A stretch of 64,000 nt of DNA from Otis tarda (taxonomy: Eukaryota > Chordata > Aves > Otidiformes > Otididae). Location of the stretch: contig CM048591.1 of NCBI GenBank assembly GCA_026413225.1, positions 78,346,009 to 78,410,008 on the forward strand, read 5' to 3'. Shown one piece after another: positions 22,300 through 35,241 of the stretch (positions are counted from its first letter, which is position 1; each line of letters begins with the position of its first letter). The notes under the pieces were generated by a model. The model saw only the letters and a list, made by a program, of their open reading frames with translations, was not told the origin of the DNA and searched no databases. Made by a program: the position numbers and the translations under genes.

Positions 22300-22826
22300 T
22301 TTGTCTGCACGGCCACGCTGAGCTCCAGCTTGCTGTGCCCTGGCCCTGACAACAAGGACAAGGCCCGTGGGAGGTGGTGTGGGACAGGGCGGTGAGTGAC
22401 TGTGAGATGACCGCAGCCCCGGGGCAGGAGACTGTCCCCGCACAGACAGCAGTGACAGCGGGCTGTCCTTGTCAGCCATGTTCCCCGTGGGCCCGAGTCA
22501 CGGCCTTGGTCCATGCCCCGTGTTTAACAAAGCTGAAGAGTGACGGCCCTGTTTCTCCAGGCAGACAAGGGCTGGGCCTTCCGTCAGCTGCGGCTCACCC
22601 CAGCAATGTGGTGGCCCTGTTGCTAGGGATGGAATGTTGGGGGTGGCCGTGTCACAGGGGTCCTGGCACAGCCGCCCAGCACTGGTGCAGAACGGTCTGC
22701 GAGGGCAGACGGCGCAGACGGGAGGGGAGCAGGCCGGTGAGCGAGGGCTGAGGTGCGAGGAGGGAGGGCTGTTGGTCGGGAAAAGGAAGAACAAGAGATG
22801 GTGGCTGCTCCTGCTTTGTCTTCCAG
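22300..22826 (+). repeat. G module, full length
   Basis: GGAAAAGGAAGAACAAGAG subtype, as at 9,887. It has CACCCCAGCAATGTGG and GGGGTCCTGGCAC variants. The 109-codon frame is open from 22634. Confidence 0.92.
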
Positions 22827-25182
22827 AGCTGCAGGTGAGATGGGAACAGGAGCAGAGCATGGTGGGCTTCACTTCTCAGCCACCGAGCCAGAGATTGGGT
22901 ACCTTCTGCAAGGAGACTGACACAAAGTTAAGGATTCAAGAGTCTGGCAGAGTCATGGCCTGACTATTCCTGTGGTGATCAAGGCTGTCTGCTTGCTTTG
23001 TTTATGGTTTTCATGCTGCCTTTTAGAGCTTCTGGCGCAGGCAGGGAGAGGACCAGACCATGGCGCACTCTTGTCCTCAGCCACAGAGCGAGAAATTCGA
23101 TACCTTCTCAAGACTCTGACACAAAGATAAGTAATGAAAAATGAGAGTGGATCTGGCAGTAACCCAGATGATGGGCCCTGTCGCAGTCGGGGGCAGGCTG
23201 GTGGTTTCCCGAGCCACCATGGGATGGGCGTTTCCTGGCTGCCAGGTTAAGGATTCAGGAGTCTGGCAGAGCCCTGGGCAGAAGTTTTCCCTGGTCATTT
23301 GGGGTGTCAGCTCTCTTTGTTTGCTGATATTATCCTGCCCTTTACAGCTGCAGGTCCGGAGAGGAACAGGACCAGACCATGGTGCACTCCTGTCCTCAGC
23401 CACACAGCCAGAGATTCGGTGCCTTCTAAAGACTCTGACACAAAGTTAAGGAATCAGCACCTGGGAGATCCCTGGGTAGGGGTTGTTGTGATCATGGAGA
23501 GTAACCGCTCCCTTTGCTTGGTGATATTATTCTACCTTTTACAGGCGCAGGCCCAGAGAGGGACAGGACCAGATCACGGCCCAGTCCCATGCTCATCCAC
23601 ACAGCCAGAGGTGATCTAAATGACACTGACACAAAATTAAGGATTCCAGAGTTTTTAAGAGCACTGGCAGAGGTTGCCCGTGGCCACTGAGTGTGGCTCT
23701 CGCCTCTCTGTTTTTGAAGCTTTAGCAGCTGCAGGCCCAGACGGGCACAGGACCAGACAGGGCATGAGCCTGCCTTCAGCCACACAGCCAGAGATGCTCT
23801 AATTTCCACAAGGACGCTGAGACAAAGTTAAGGATTCCGGAGTGGCAGAGTCCTGGGCAGGGGTTGCCCATCGTGATGGAGAGTGGCTGCCCCATTGGTT
23901 GTTACCCTGTCTTTTGCAGCCGTAAAAGAGCACCAGACCATGGCGCACTGCTGTCCTGAGCCACAAAGCCAGAGATTTGCTACCTTCTACAAGGAGACTG
24001 ATTCAAAGAAGTTAAGGATTCAGGAGTCTGGCAGAGCTCTGGGCTGGGATTGACTGTGGTCTTCAGCGGTGGCGTCTCCCTTTGTTGCTATTATTCTGTC
24101 TTTTGTAGCCACAGGCCCAGACAAGGAGTGGACCAGACCATGGTGCGCTCTTGTTGTCAGCCACACAGCCAGAGATTCAAAGGCTTCTCAAGACCCTGAC
24201 ACAAAGTTAAGTAATGAAAATGAGAGTGGATCTGGCATCCGTGTCAATTATGTGGCACCATGAGCTTTGCCTGAGGCTGGCAGAGGCCTGGGCAGTGGCT
24301 GCCTGTGGCCCTTTGGGGTGGCAGCTCCCTTTGTTTGTCGATATTATCCTGCCTTTTGCAGCCGCATGCTAGAGAGGAACAGGAACAAATCAAGGCCGGG
24401 TTTCATCATCATGCACACAGCTAGAAATGTGCTAAACGATGCTGACTCAAAGTTAAGGATTCAATAATCTGGCAGAGATTTGGGCAGGGGTTGCCCTTCC
24501 TAATGGACAGTGGCAGCCCCAGTGTTTGTTCTGCTTTTCGCAGCCACTGGCCCAGGCAGTGGTGGGACCAGACCATGGTGCAGTTCTGTTTTCAGCTACT
24601 CAGCCAGAGATTCGACACCTTCTACATGGAGACTTACTCAAAGCTAAGGATTCAAGAGCCTGGCAGAGCTCTGGGCTGGGACTGAGTGTGGTCTTCAGCG
24701 GTGGCGTCTCTCTTGGTTTGTTGCTATTATTCTGTCTCTTGTAGCCACAGGCCCAGACAAGGAGAGGACCAGGCGATGGTGCACTCTTGTTTTCAGCCAC
24801 ACAGCCAGAGATTCAAAGGCTTCTCAAGACCCTGACAGAAAGTTAAGTAATGAAAAATGGGACTGGATCTGGCATCTGTCTCAATCATGGGGCCCTGTTG
24901 CAGTGGGCAGCATGCTGGTGGTTTCCCGTGCCACCATGGGATGGGTTTTTCGCGGCTGCCAGGGAGATGTGGCACCGAGAGCTTTGGCCTGAGGCTGGCA
25001 GAGGCCTGGGCAGTGGCTGCCTATGGTCATTTGCGGTGGCAGCTCCCTTTGTTGATATTCTCCTGCCTTTTGCGGCTACAGGCTTAGACAGCGAGAGTAG
25101 TGGACCATGGTGCACTCTTGTTCTCATCCACACAGCCAGAGATGGTCCAATTTTTACAAGGATGCTGACTCAAAGTTAAGGA
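22827..25182 (+). repeat. M block 6, ~12 monomers
   Basis: Same series as block 3. From about 23.71 kb it starts to show single-base homopolymer differences from block 3: CTGTTTTTGAAG (one T fewer), TAATGAAAATGAG (one A fewer) and GCATGCTAGAG (one C fewer). Confidence 0.92.
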
Positions 25183-25291
25183 TTTGTCTGCATGCCCACG
25201 CTAAGCTCCAGCTTGCTGTGCCCTGGCCCTGGCAGCAAGGAGAAGGCCCGTGGGATGCGATGTGGGGACAAGGCGGTGAGTAGCCGTGAGA
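25183..25291 (+). repeat. Isolated G head 5' of CR1b
   Basis: As at 12,773 but with GTGGGGACAAGG, one extra G. Confidence 0.88.
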
Positions 25292-25745
25292 TGTGTGCAG
25301 TGTTGAGCTCCTCAGAACAAGAAAGACATGGAGGTGGTGGAGTGCGTTCAAGGAGGCCAATGAAGCTAGTGAAGGGTCTTGAGAACAAGTCTTATCAGGA
25401 GCGACTGAGGGAACTGGGATTGTTTTCTTTGGAGAAGAGTTGGCTTAGGGAGAGGCCTTAACGCTTCCTGTAAGGTGGATGTCGTTCTCTTTCCCCAAGT
25501 AATAAGGGAGAGGACAAGAGGACATGGCATCAAGTTGTCCCAGGGTAGGTTAGTTTGGAGATTATGGAACATTTCTTACAGAAATGGTTGTGAAGCATCG
25601 GAGCAGTCTGCCCACGGAGTTGGCTGAGTCACCATTCCTGGAGGAATTGAAAAGATGTGTGGATGGAGATGGTTTAGAGGTGGGCATGGCAGTGTTAGGT
25701 TTACGGCTGGACCCAATTGACCCAACCTAAATGACTGTTCTTCTA
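25292..25745 (+). mobile_element. CR1b fragment 2
   Basis: Counterpart of fragment 1 at about +12,411 bp. It has two further one-base homopolymer changes (TTCAAGGAGG and CTTAGGGAGAGG), which break the relic frame that is open in other CR1b copies. Confidence 0.87.
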
Positions 25746-26272
25746 TTTGTCTGCATGGGCACGCTAAGCTCCAGCTTGCTGTGCCCTGGCCCTGACAACA
25801 AGGACAAGGCCCGTGGCAGGCGGTGTGGGACAGGGCGGTGAGTGGCCGTGAGGTGACCGCAGCCCCGGGGCAGGAGGCTGTTCCCACACAGACAGCAGTG
25901 ACAGCGGGCTGTCCTTGTCAGCCATGTTCCCCGTGGGCCCGAGTCACGGCCTTGGTCCATGCCCCGTGTTTTTAACAAAGCTGAAGAATGACGGCCCTGT
26001 TTCTCCAGGCAGACAAGGGCTGGGCCTTCCGTTAGCTGCGGCTCCCCAGCGATGTGGTGGCCCTGTTGCTAGGGATGGAATGTTGGGGGTGGCCGTGTCA
26101 CAGGGGTCCCGGCACAGTCGCCCAGCACTGGTGCAGAACGGTCTGCGAGGGGAGACGGCGCAGACGGGAGGGGAGCAGGCCGGTGAGCGAGGGCTGAGGC
26201 ACGAGCATGGAGGGCTGCTGGCCGGGGCAAGGAGGCAGAAGAGATGGTGGCTGCTCCTGCTTTGTCTTCCAG
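25746..26272 (+). repeat. G module, full length
   Basis: Contains CGTGTTTTTAACAAAG (two extra T) and GGCTCCCCAGCG (two fewer C) relative to the copy at 13,335. These changes merge frames, so a long open frame (25915-26544) appears only here. Confidence 0.92.
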
Positions 26273-29200
26273 AGCTGCAGGTGAGACGGGGACAGGAGCA
26301 GAGCATGGTGGGCTCCACTCTTCAGCCACATAGCCAGAGATTGGGTACCTTCTGCAAGGAGACTGACACAAAGTTAAGGATTCAAGAGTCTGGCAGAGTC
26401 GGCCTGACTATTCCTGTGGTGATCAAGGCTGTCTGCTTGCTTTGTTTATGGTTTTCATGCTGCCTTTTAGAGCTTCTGGCGCAGGCAGGGAGAGGAGCAG
26501 ACCATGGCGCACTCTTGGCCTCAGCCACAGAGCGAGAGATTTGATACCTTCTCAAGACTCTGACACAAAGATAAGTAATGAGAAATGAGAGTGGATCTGG
26601 CACTAACCCGGATGATGGGCCCTGTCACAGTGGGGAGCAGGCTGGTGCTTTCCCTTGCCACCATGGGATGGGCGTTTCCTGGCTGCCAGGGAGATGTGGC
26701 ACTGAGAGCTTTGGCCTGAGGCTGGCAGAGGCCTGGACAGTGGCTGCCTGTGGCTATTTGGGGTGTCAGCTCTCTTTGTTTGTTGATATTATCCTGCCCT
26801 TTACAGCCTCAGGCCCAGAGAGGGACAATACCAGATCATGGCCCAGTCGAATCCTCCTCCACACAGCCAGGGATGTTCTCTAGGATGCTGACACAAAGTT
26901 AAGGGTTCCAGAGTCTGGTAGAGCCCTGGGCAGGGGTTGCCCATCCTGAGAGAGGTTCCCTGCCCCAGTGTTTGTCATCCTGCTTTTTGCAGCCACTGGC
27001 CCAGAGAGTGGTGGGACCAGACCATGGTGCACTTCTGTCCTCAGCCAGAGATTCGATACCTTCTACATGGAGACTTACTCAAAGCTAAGGATTCAAGAGC
27101 CTGGCAGAGCTCTGGGCTGGGATTGACTGTGGTGTTTAGTGGTGGCTTCTCTCTTGGTTTGTTGATACTATCCTGCCTTTTACAGCTGCCGGCCCCCAGA
27201 CAGGGTCAGGACCTGACCATGGTGCACTCCTGTCCCCAGCCACACAGCCCGAGATGCTCTAATTTCTACAAGTTCGGTGACGCAAAGTTAAGGATTGCAG
27301 AGTCTGGCAGAGCGTGGGGCAGGGGTTGCCCATTGTGATGGAGAGTGGCTGCCCCATTGGTTGCTGTCCTGTCTTTTCCTGCTGTAGACTCAGAGACGGA
27401 CAGCACCAGAGCACAGTGCACTCGCGTCCTCAGCCGCATAGTGAGAGATTTGCTACCGACAAGAATGAGACTGACACAGAGTTAAGGATTCAGGAGTCTG
27501 GCAGAGCCCTGGGTAGAAGATTTCCCTGGTCATTCGGGGTGTCAGCTCCCTTTGTTTGTTGATATTATCCTGCCCTTTACAGCCTCAGGCCCAGAGAGGG
27601 ACAATGCCAGATCATGGCCCTGTCGAATCCTCCTCCACACAGCCAGGGACGTTCTCTAGAATGCTGACACAAAGTTAAGGGTTCCAGAGTCTGGCAGAGC
27701 ACTGGGCAGCGGTTGCCCATCCTGAGAGAGGGTGCCTGCCCCAGTGTTTGTCATCCTGCTTTTCGCAGCCACTGGCCCAGAGAGTGGTGGGACCAGACCA
27801 TGGTGCACTTCTGTCCTCAGCCGTGCAGACAGCGATTCGATACCTTCTACCTGGAGATTTACTCAAAGCTAAGGATTCAAGAGCCTGGCAGAGCTCTGGG
27901 ATGGGACTGACTGTAGTCTTCAGTGGTGGTTTCTCTCTTGGTTTGTTGATATTATCCTGCCTTTTACAGCTGCAGGTCTGGAGAGGGAGAGGACCAGACC
28001 ATGGTGCACTCCTGTCCTCAGCCACACAGCCAGAGATTCGGTGCCTTCTTAAGGCTCTGACACAAAGTTAAGGAATCAGCACCTGGGAGATCCCTGGGTA
28101 GGGGTTGTTGTGATCATGGAGAGTAACTGCTCCCTTTGTTTGGTGATATTATTCTACCTTTTACAGGCGCAGGCCCAGAGAGGGACAGGACCAGATCACG
28201 GCCCAGTCCCATGCTCATCCACACAGCCAGAGGTGATCTAAATGACACTGACACAAAATTAAGGATTCCAGAGTTTTTAAGAGCACTGGCAGAGGTTGCC
28301 CGTGGCCACTGAGTGTGGCTCTCGCCTCTCCCTTTGTTTCTTGAACCTTTAGCAGCTGCAGGCCCAGACGGGCACAGGACCAGACAGGGCACGAGCCTGC
28401 CTTCAGCCACACAGCCAGAGATGCTCTAATTTCCACAAGGACGCTGAGACAAAGTTAAGGATTCCGGAGTGGCAGAGTCCTGGGCAGGGGTTGCCCATCG
28501 TGATGGAGAGTGGCTGCCCCATTGGTTGTTACCCTGTCTTTTGCAGCCGTAAAAGAGCACCAGACCATGGCGCACTGCTGTCCTGAGCCACAAAGCCAGA
28601 GATTTGCTACCTTCTACAAGGAGACTGATTCAAAGAAGTTAAGGATTCAGGAGTCTGGCAGAGCTCTGGGCTGGGATTGACTGTGGTCTTCAGCGGTGGC
28701 GTCTCCCTTGGTTTGTTGCTACTATTCTGTCTTTTGTAGCCACAGGCCCAGACAAGGAGAGGACCAGATGATGGTGCACTCTTGTTGTCAGCCACAAAGC
28801 CAGAGATTGAATACCTTCTCAAGACTCTGACACAAAGTTAAGTAATGAAAAATGAGAGTGGATCTGGCATCCGTCTCAGTCATGGGGCCCTGTCGCAGTG
28901 GGCAGCAGGCTGGTGGTTTCCCGTGCCACCATGGGCTGGGCGTTTTCTGCCTGCAGGGGGAGATGTGGCACCGAGAGCTTTGGCCTGAGGCTGGCAGAGT
29001 CCTGGGCAGTGCCTATTTGGGGTGGCAGCTCCCTTTGTTTGCTGATTATATACTGCATTTTACAGGCACAGGCCCAGAGATGGGACAATGCCAGATCACA
29101 GCGCAGTCGAATTGTCCTCCACAGAGCCAGAGATGCTCTAATTCTTAAGGGATGCTGGCGCAAAGTTAAGGATTCAGGAGTCTGGCAGAGCACTGGTCAG

Positions 29201-31046
29201 GGGTTGCCCATGCTTAGAGAGGGTCCCTGCCCCAGTGTTTGTCATCCTGCTTTTCGCAGCCACTGGCCCAGAGAGTGGTGGGACCAGACCATGGTGCACT
29301 TCTGTCCTCAGCCAGAGATTCGACACCTTCTACATGGAGACTTACTCAAAGCTAAGGATTCAAGAGCCTGGCAGAGCTCTGGGCTGGGATTGACTGTGGT
29401 GTTTAGTGGTGGCTTCTCTCTTGGTTTGTTGATACTATCCTGCTTTTTACAGCTGCAGGCCCAGACAGGGTCAGGACCAGACCGTGGTGCACTCCCGTCC
29501 CCAGCCACACAGCCCGAGATGCTCTAATTTCTACAAGTTCGGTGACGCAAAGTTAAGGATTGCAGAGTCTGGCAGAGCGTGGGGCAGGGTTGCCCATTGT
29601 GATGGAGAGTGGCTGCCCCACTGGTTGCTGTCCTGTCCTTTTCCTGCTGTAGACTCAGAGAGGGACAGCACCAGAGCACGGCTCACTCGCGTCCTCAGAC
29701 GCACTGTGAGAGATTTGCTACTGACAGCAATGAGACTGACACAAAGTTAAGGATTCAGGAGTCTGGCAGAGCCTTTGGCTTGGTTGCCGTGGCCATTTGG
29801 GGTGGCAGCTCCCTTTGTTTGTTGATATTGTTCTGTCTTTTACAGCCGCAGGCCCAGAGAGGGACAGGACCAGACAGGGCGCTCACCCATTCCCAGCCAC
29901 GCAGCCAGAGATGTTTTAATTTCTGCAAAGACGCCGACACAAAGCCAAGGATTCAGGAGTCTGGTAAAGTGACAGGACAGGAGTTTCTACTGGTGGTTAA
30001 GAATTGCTGCTGTGTTGTTCGTTACCCTGCCGATTACAGCCGCAGGCCCAGACAGGAAGAGGACTGCACCATGGCACACTCCCGCCCTCAGCCACACAGC
30101 CAGAGATTCGGTGCCTTCTAAAGCCTCTGACACAAAGTTAAGGAATCAGGCACCTGGGAGAGCCCTGGGCAGAGGTTGTTGTGATCATCAAGAGTGGCTG
30201 CTCCCTTTGTTTGTTGATATTGTTCTGCCTCTTACAGGCACAGGCTCAGGCACAGAAAGGAGCAGACCGTGATCCCCTCCCATCATCATCCACAAAGCCA
30301 GAGATGTTCTAAAGAATGTTGACTGCTGATGCAAAGTTAAGGATTCAGGAGTCTGGCAGAGCCCTGGGCAGAAGATTTCCCTGGCCATTTGGGGTGTCAG
30401 CTCCCTTTGTTTGTTGATATTATCCTGCCTTTTACAGCCGCAAGCCCAGAGAGGGACAATGCCGGATCATGGCCCAGTCGAATCCTCCTCCACACAGCCA
30501 GGGATGTTCTCAAGGATGCTGACACAAAGTTAAGGGTTCCAGAGTCTGGCAGAGCACTGGGCAGGGGTTGCCCATCCTGAGAGAGGGTGCCTGCCCCAGT
30601 GTTTGTTCTCCTGCTTTTCGCAGCCACTGGCCCAGAGAGTGGTGGGACCAGACCATGGTGCACTTCTGTCCTCAGCGGTGCAGCCAGAGATTCGACACCT
30701 TGTACACGGAGACTGAGACAAAGCTAAGGATTCAAGAGCCTGGCAGAGCTCTGGGCTGGGATTGACTGTTGTCCACAGTGGTGACTTCTCCCTTGGTTTG
30801 TTGATATCATCCTGCCTTTTATAGCCGCAGGCCCAGAGGGCGACAGGACCAGACAGGGAGCACAGCCGTCCCCAGCCACACAGCCAGAGATGCTCTAATT
30901 TCTACAAGGACACTGACACAAAGTTAAGGATTGCAGAGTTTAGCAGAGCCCTGGTCAGAGGTTGCCCATCCTGAGAGAGGGTGCCTGCCCCAGTGTTTGT
31001 TCTCCTGCTTGTTGCAGCCACTGGCCCAGAGAGTGATGGGACCAGA
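26273..31046 (+). repeat. M block 7, 23 monomers
   Basis: Near-identical to block 4 over 4.77 kb. Differences include GCCGGCCCCCAGAC near 27,190, CAGGGTTGCCC near 29,587 and CTGTCCTTTTCC near 29,636, all homopolymer-length changes. Confidence 0.94.
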
Positions 31047-31759
31047 AAATCGCATACTCCATCCCAGGAAATTTTTCCCAGCTTCCGTGTCCTATCTGCC
31101 AGTTTCCTGTATATCCATGGCACGTTAGGCTTCAAGACAGTCAAAGTGGCACCAGGTGGGTACGTTAAACACCTGCATTGCTCCCCAGTGTTTAGGCACA
31201 ACGTTTGTATCAGGAACACTGTGGCCAGCAGCACTGGGGAAGTGATGGTGCCCCTGTACTGGGCACTGGTGGGGGCCGCATCTCGAATGCTGCATGCAGT
31301 TCTGGGCCCCTCAGTACAAGAAGAACGTTGAGTTGCTGGAGCACATCAAGAGAAGGCCAATGAAGCTGGTGAGGGGTCTGAGCACCAGTCGTATGAGGAG
31401 TGCCTGGGGGAACCGGGATTGTTCAGTCTGGAGAAGAGGAGGCTGAGGGGAGACGTCATCGCTTCTATAAGGTGGATTTCTATAAGACCTCTTTTCCCAA
31501 GTAACAAGCGAGAGGACAAGAGGAAATGGCCTCAGATTGTGCCAGGGGAGGTTTAGTTTGGATAAAAAGAAAAATTTCTTCACAGATAGGATTGTCAAGC
31601 ATGGGAGCAGGCTGGCCAGGGAGTTGGCTGAGTCACCATTCCTGGAGGAATTGAAAAGACGTGTAGATGGAGATGGTTTAGTGGTGGGCTTGGCAGTGTT
31701 AGGTTTACGGTTGTATCCAGTTATTACAACCTAAATGATTGTATGGTTCTGTTCTTCTG
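31047..31759 (+). mobile_element. CR1a fragment 5 (subtype 1)
   Basis: Counterpart of fragment 3 at +12,416 bp, with one extra G in CTGGTGGGGGCCGC that truncates the relic frame. Confidence 0.88.
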
Positions 31760-32076
31760 TTTGTCTGCACGGCCACGCTAAGCTCCAGCTTGCTGTGCCC
31801 TGGCCCTGACAACAAGGACAAGGCCCGTGGGAGGAGGTGCGGGACAGGGCGGTGAGTGGCTGTGAGGTGAGCACAGGGATGGCATGTTGGGGGTGGTCGT
31901 GTCACAGGGGTCCCGGCACAGCCGCCCAGCACTGGTGCAGAACGGTCTGCGAGGGGAGACGGCGCAGACGCGAGGGGAGCAGGCCGGTGAGCGAGGGCTG
32001 AGGCGCGAGCATGGAGGGCTGCTGGCCGGGGCAAGGAGGCAGAAGAGATGGTGGCTGCTCCTGCTTTGTCTTCCAG
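31760..32076 (+). repeat. G module, internally deleted (317 bp)
   Basis: Same deletion as at 6,930 and 19,343. The 109-codon frame is open from 31884. Confidence 0.9.
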
Positions 32077-34002
32077 AGCCGCAGGTGAGACTGGGACAGG
32101 AGCAGAGCATGGTGGGCTCCACTCCTCAGCCACAGAGCCAGAGATTGGGTACCTTCTGCAAGGAGACTGACACAAAGTTAAGGATTCAAGAGTCTGGCAG
32201 AGTCATGGCCTGACTATTCCTGTGGTGATCAAGGCTGTCTGCTTGCTTTGTTTATGGTTTTCATGCTGCCTTTTAGAGCTTCTGGCGCAGGCAGGGAGAG
32301 GACCAGACCATGGCGCACTCTTGTCCTCAGCCACAGAGCGAGAGATTTGATACCTTCTCAAGACTCTGACACAAAGATAAGTAATGAACAATGAGAGTGG
32401 ATCTGGCAGTAACCCAGATGATGGGCCCTGTCACAGTGGGGAGCAGGCTGGTGGTTTCCCGTGCCACCATGGGATGGGCGTTTCCTGGCTGCCAGGGAGA
32501 TGTGGCACTGAGAGCTTTGGCCTGAGGCCTGGCAGAGGCCTGGGCAGTGGCTGCCTGTGGCTATTTGGGGTGTCAACTCCCTTTGTTTGTTGATGTTATC
32601 CTGCCTTTTACAGGCACAGGGCCAGAGATAGGACAATGCCGGATCATGGCCCAGTCGAATCCTCCTCCACAGAGCCAGAGATGCTCTAAATTCTAACGGA
32701 TGCTGGCGCAAAGTTAAGGATTCAGGAGTCTGACAGAGCTCTGGGCAGGGGTTGCCCATCCTGAGAGAGGGTGCCTGCCCCAGTGTTTGTCATCCTGCTT
32801 TTCACAGCCACTGGCCCAGAGAGTGGTGGGACCAGACCATGGTGTACTTCTGTCCTCAGCCAGAGATTTGATACCTTCTACATGGAGACTTACTCAAAGC
32901 TAAGGATTCAAGAGCCTGGCAGAGCTCTGGGCTGGGATTGACTGTGGTGTTTAGTGGTGGCTTCTCTCTTGGTTTGTTGATACTATCCTGCCTTTTACAG
33001 CTGCCGGCCCAGACAGGGTCAGGACCTGACCATGGCACACTCCTGTCCCCAGCCACACAGCCCGAGATGCTCTAATTTCTACAAGTTCGGTGACGCAAAG
33101 TTAAGGATTGCAGAGTCTGGCAGAGCGTGGGGCAGGGGTTGCCCATTGTGATGGAGAGTGGCTGCCCCCTGGTTGCTATCTTGTCTTTTCCTGCTGTAGA
33201 CTCAGAGAGGGACAGCACCAGAGCACGACTCACTCGCGTCCTAAGCCGCACTGTGAGAGATTTGCTACTGACAGCAAGGAGACTGACACAAAGTTAAGGA
33301 TTCAGGAGTCTGGCAGAGCCCTGGGCAGAAGATTTCCCTGGCCATTTGGGGTGTCAGCTCTCTTTGTTTGTTGATATTATCCTGCCCTTTACAGCCGCAG
33401 GCCCAGAGAGGGACAATGCCGGATCATGGCCCTGTCGAATCCTCCTCCACACAGCCAGGGATGTTCTCAAGGATGCTGACACAAAGTTAAGGGTTCCAGA
33501 GTCAGGCAGAGCACTGGGCAGGGGATGCCGATCCTGAGAGAGGGTGCCTGCCCCAGTGTTTGTTCTCCCGCTTTTCGCAGCCACTGGCCCAGAGAGTGGT
33601 GGGACCTGACCATGGTGCACTTCTGTCCTCAGCCGTGCAGCCAGAGATTCGACAGCTTGTACAGGGAGACTGACACAAAGCTAAGGATTCAAGAGCCTGG
33701 CAGAGCTCTAGGCTGGGATTGACTGTTGTCCACAGTGGTGACTTCTCCTTGGTTTGTTGATATCATCCTGCCTTTTATAGCCGCAGGCCCAGAGGGCGAC
33801 AGGACCAGACAGGGAGCACTCCCGTCCCCAGCCACACAGCCAGAGATGCTCTAATTTCTACAAGGACACTGACACAAAGTTAAGGATTGCAGAGTTTAGC
33901 AGAGCCCTAGTCAGATGTTGCCCATCCTGAGAGAGGGTGCCTGCCCCAGTGTTTGTTCTCCTGCTTGTTGCAGCCACTGGCCCAGAAAGTGATGGGACCA
34001 GA
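32077..34002 (+). repeat. M block 8, 9 monomers plus a partial one
   Basis: Counterpart of block 5. It has GGCTGCCCCCTGG (one fewer C) near 33,165, CTTCTCCTTGG (one fewer C) near 33,747 and one substitution, AGAGATAGGAC, near 32,625. Confidence 0.93.
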
Positions 34003-34714
34003 AAATCGCATACTCCATCCCAGGAAATTTTTCCCAGCTTCCGTGTCCTATCTGCCAGTTTCCTGTATATCCATGGCACGTTAGGCTTCAAGACAGTCAA
34101 AGTGGCACCAGGTGGGTACGTTAAACACCTGCATTGCTCCCCAGTGTTTAGGCACAACGTTTGTATCAGGAACACTGTGGCCAGCAGCACTGGGGAAGTG
34201 ATGGTGCCTCTGTACCGGGCACTGGTGGGGCCGCATCTCAAATGCTGCATGCAGTTCTGGGCCCCTCAGTACAAGAAGAACGTTGAGTTGCTGGAGCACA
34301 GCAAGAGAAGGCCAATGAAGCTGGTGAGGGGTCTGAGCACCAGTCGTATGAGGAGTGCCTGGGGGAACCGGGATTGTTCAGTCTGGAGAAGAGGAGGCTG
34401 AGGGGAGACGTCATCGCTTCTATAAGGTGGATTTCTATAAGACCTCTTTTCCCAAGTAACAAGCGAGAGGACAAGAGGAAATGGCCTCAGATTGTGCCAG
34501 GGGAGGTTTAGTTTGGATAAAAAGAAAAATTTCTTCACAGATAGGATTGTCAAGCATGGGAGCAGGCTGGCCAGGGAGTTGGCTGAGTCACCATTCCTGG
34601 AGTTATTGAAAAGATGTGTGGATGGAGATGGTTTAGTGGTGGGCTTGGCAGTGTTAGGTTTACGGTTGTATCCAGTTGTTCCAACCTAAATGACTGTATG
34701 GTTCTGTTCTTCTA
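34003..34714 (+). mobile_element. CR1a fragment 6 (subtype 2)
   Basis: Counterpart of fragment 4 at +12,415 bp. It shares CATCTCAAATGCTGC but has CTGTACCGGGCAC like fragment 2, a mosaic of the two earlier copies. Confidence 0.88.
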
Positions 34715-35241
34715 TTTGTCTGCACGGCCACGCTGAGCTCCAGCTTGCTGTGCCCTGGCCCTGACAACAAGGACAAGGCCCGTGGGAGGTGGTGTGGGAC
34801 AGGGCGGTGAGTGACTGTGAGATGACCGCAGCCCCGGGGCAGGAGACTGTCCCCGCACAGACAGCAGTGACAGCGGGCTGTCCTTGTCAGCCATGTTCCC
34901 CGTGGGCCCGAGTCACGGCCTTGGTCCATGCCCCGTGTTTAACAAAGCTGAAGAGTGACGGCCCTGTTTCTCCAGGCAGACAAGGGCTGGGCCTTCCGTC
35001 AGCTGCGGCTCACCCCAGCAATGTGGTGGCCCTGTTGCTAGGGATGGAATGTTGGGGGTGGCCGTGTCACAGGGGTCCTGGCACAGCCGCCCAGCACTGG
35101 TGCAGAACGGTCTGCGAGGGCAGACGGCGCAGACGGGAGGGGAGCAGGCCGGTGAGCGAGGGCTGAGGTGCGAGGAGGGAGGGCTGTTGGTCGGGAAAAG
35201 GAAGAACAAGAGATGGTGGCTGCTCCTGCTTTGTCTTCCAG
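34715..35241 (+). repeat. G module, full length
   Basis: Identical in type to the copy at 22,300. The monomer just after it carries a patch (CAGTCACCGAGCCAGAG then CTGAATCC, 35,291-35,319) not found in the other HOR-A copies. Confidence 0.92.

Larger units (their letters stand above)
13335..25745 (+). repeat. HOR-A copy 2 (complete reference unit)
   Basis: Complete unit in the order G, 23 monomers, CR1a, short G, 9 monomers, CR1a, full G, 12 monomers, G head, CR1b. The parts sum to 12,411 bp, which matches the measured offsets of 12,413-12,416 bp to copy 3. Confidence 0.94.

Noticed and set aside
25915-26544. Long open frames (about 209 codons here and at 28,898-29,527; 180-186 codons near 17.2, 36.3 and 63.2 kb)
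   Set aside because: They cross G, monomer and linker boundaries and exist in only one or a few of several near-identical copies. The frame at 25.9 kb depends on local homopolymer-length differences. Most do not start at ATG and none resembles a known domain.
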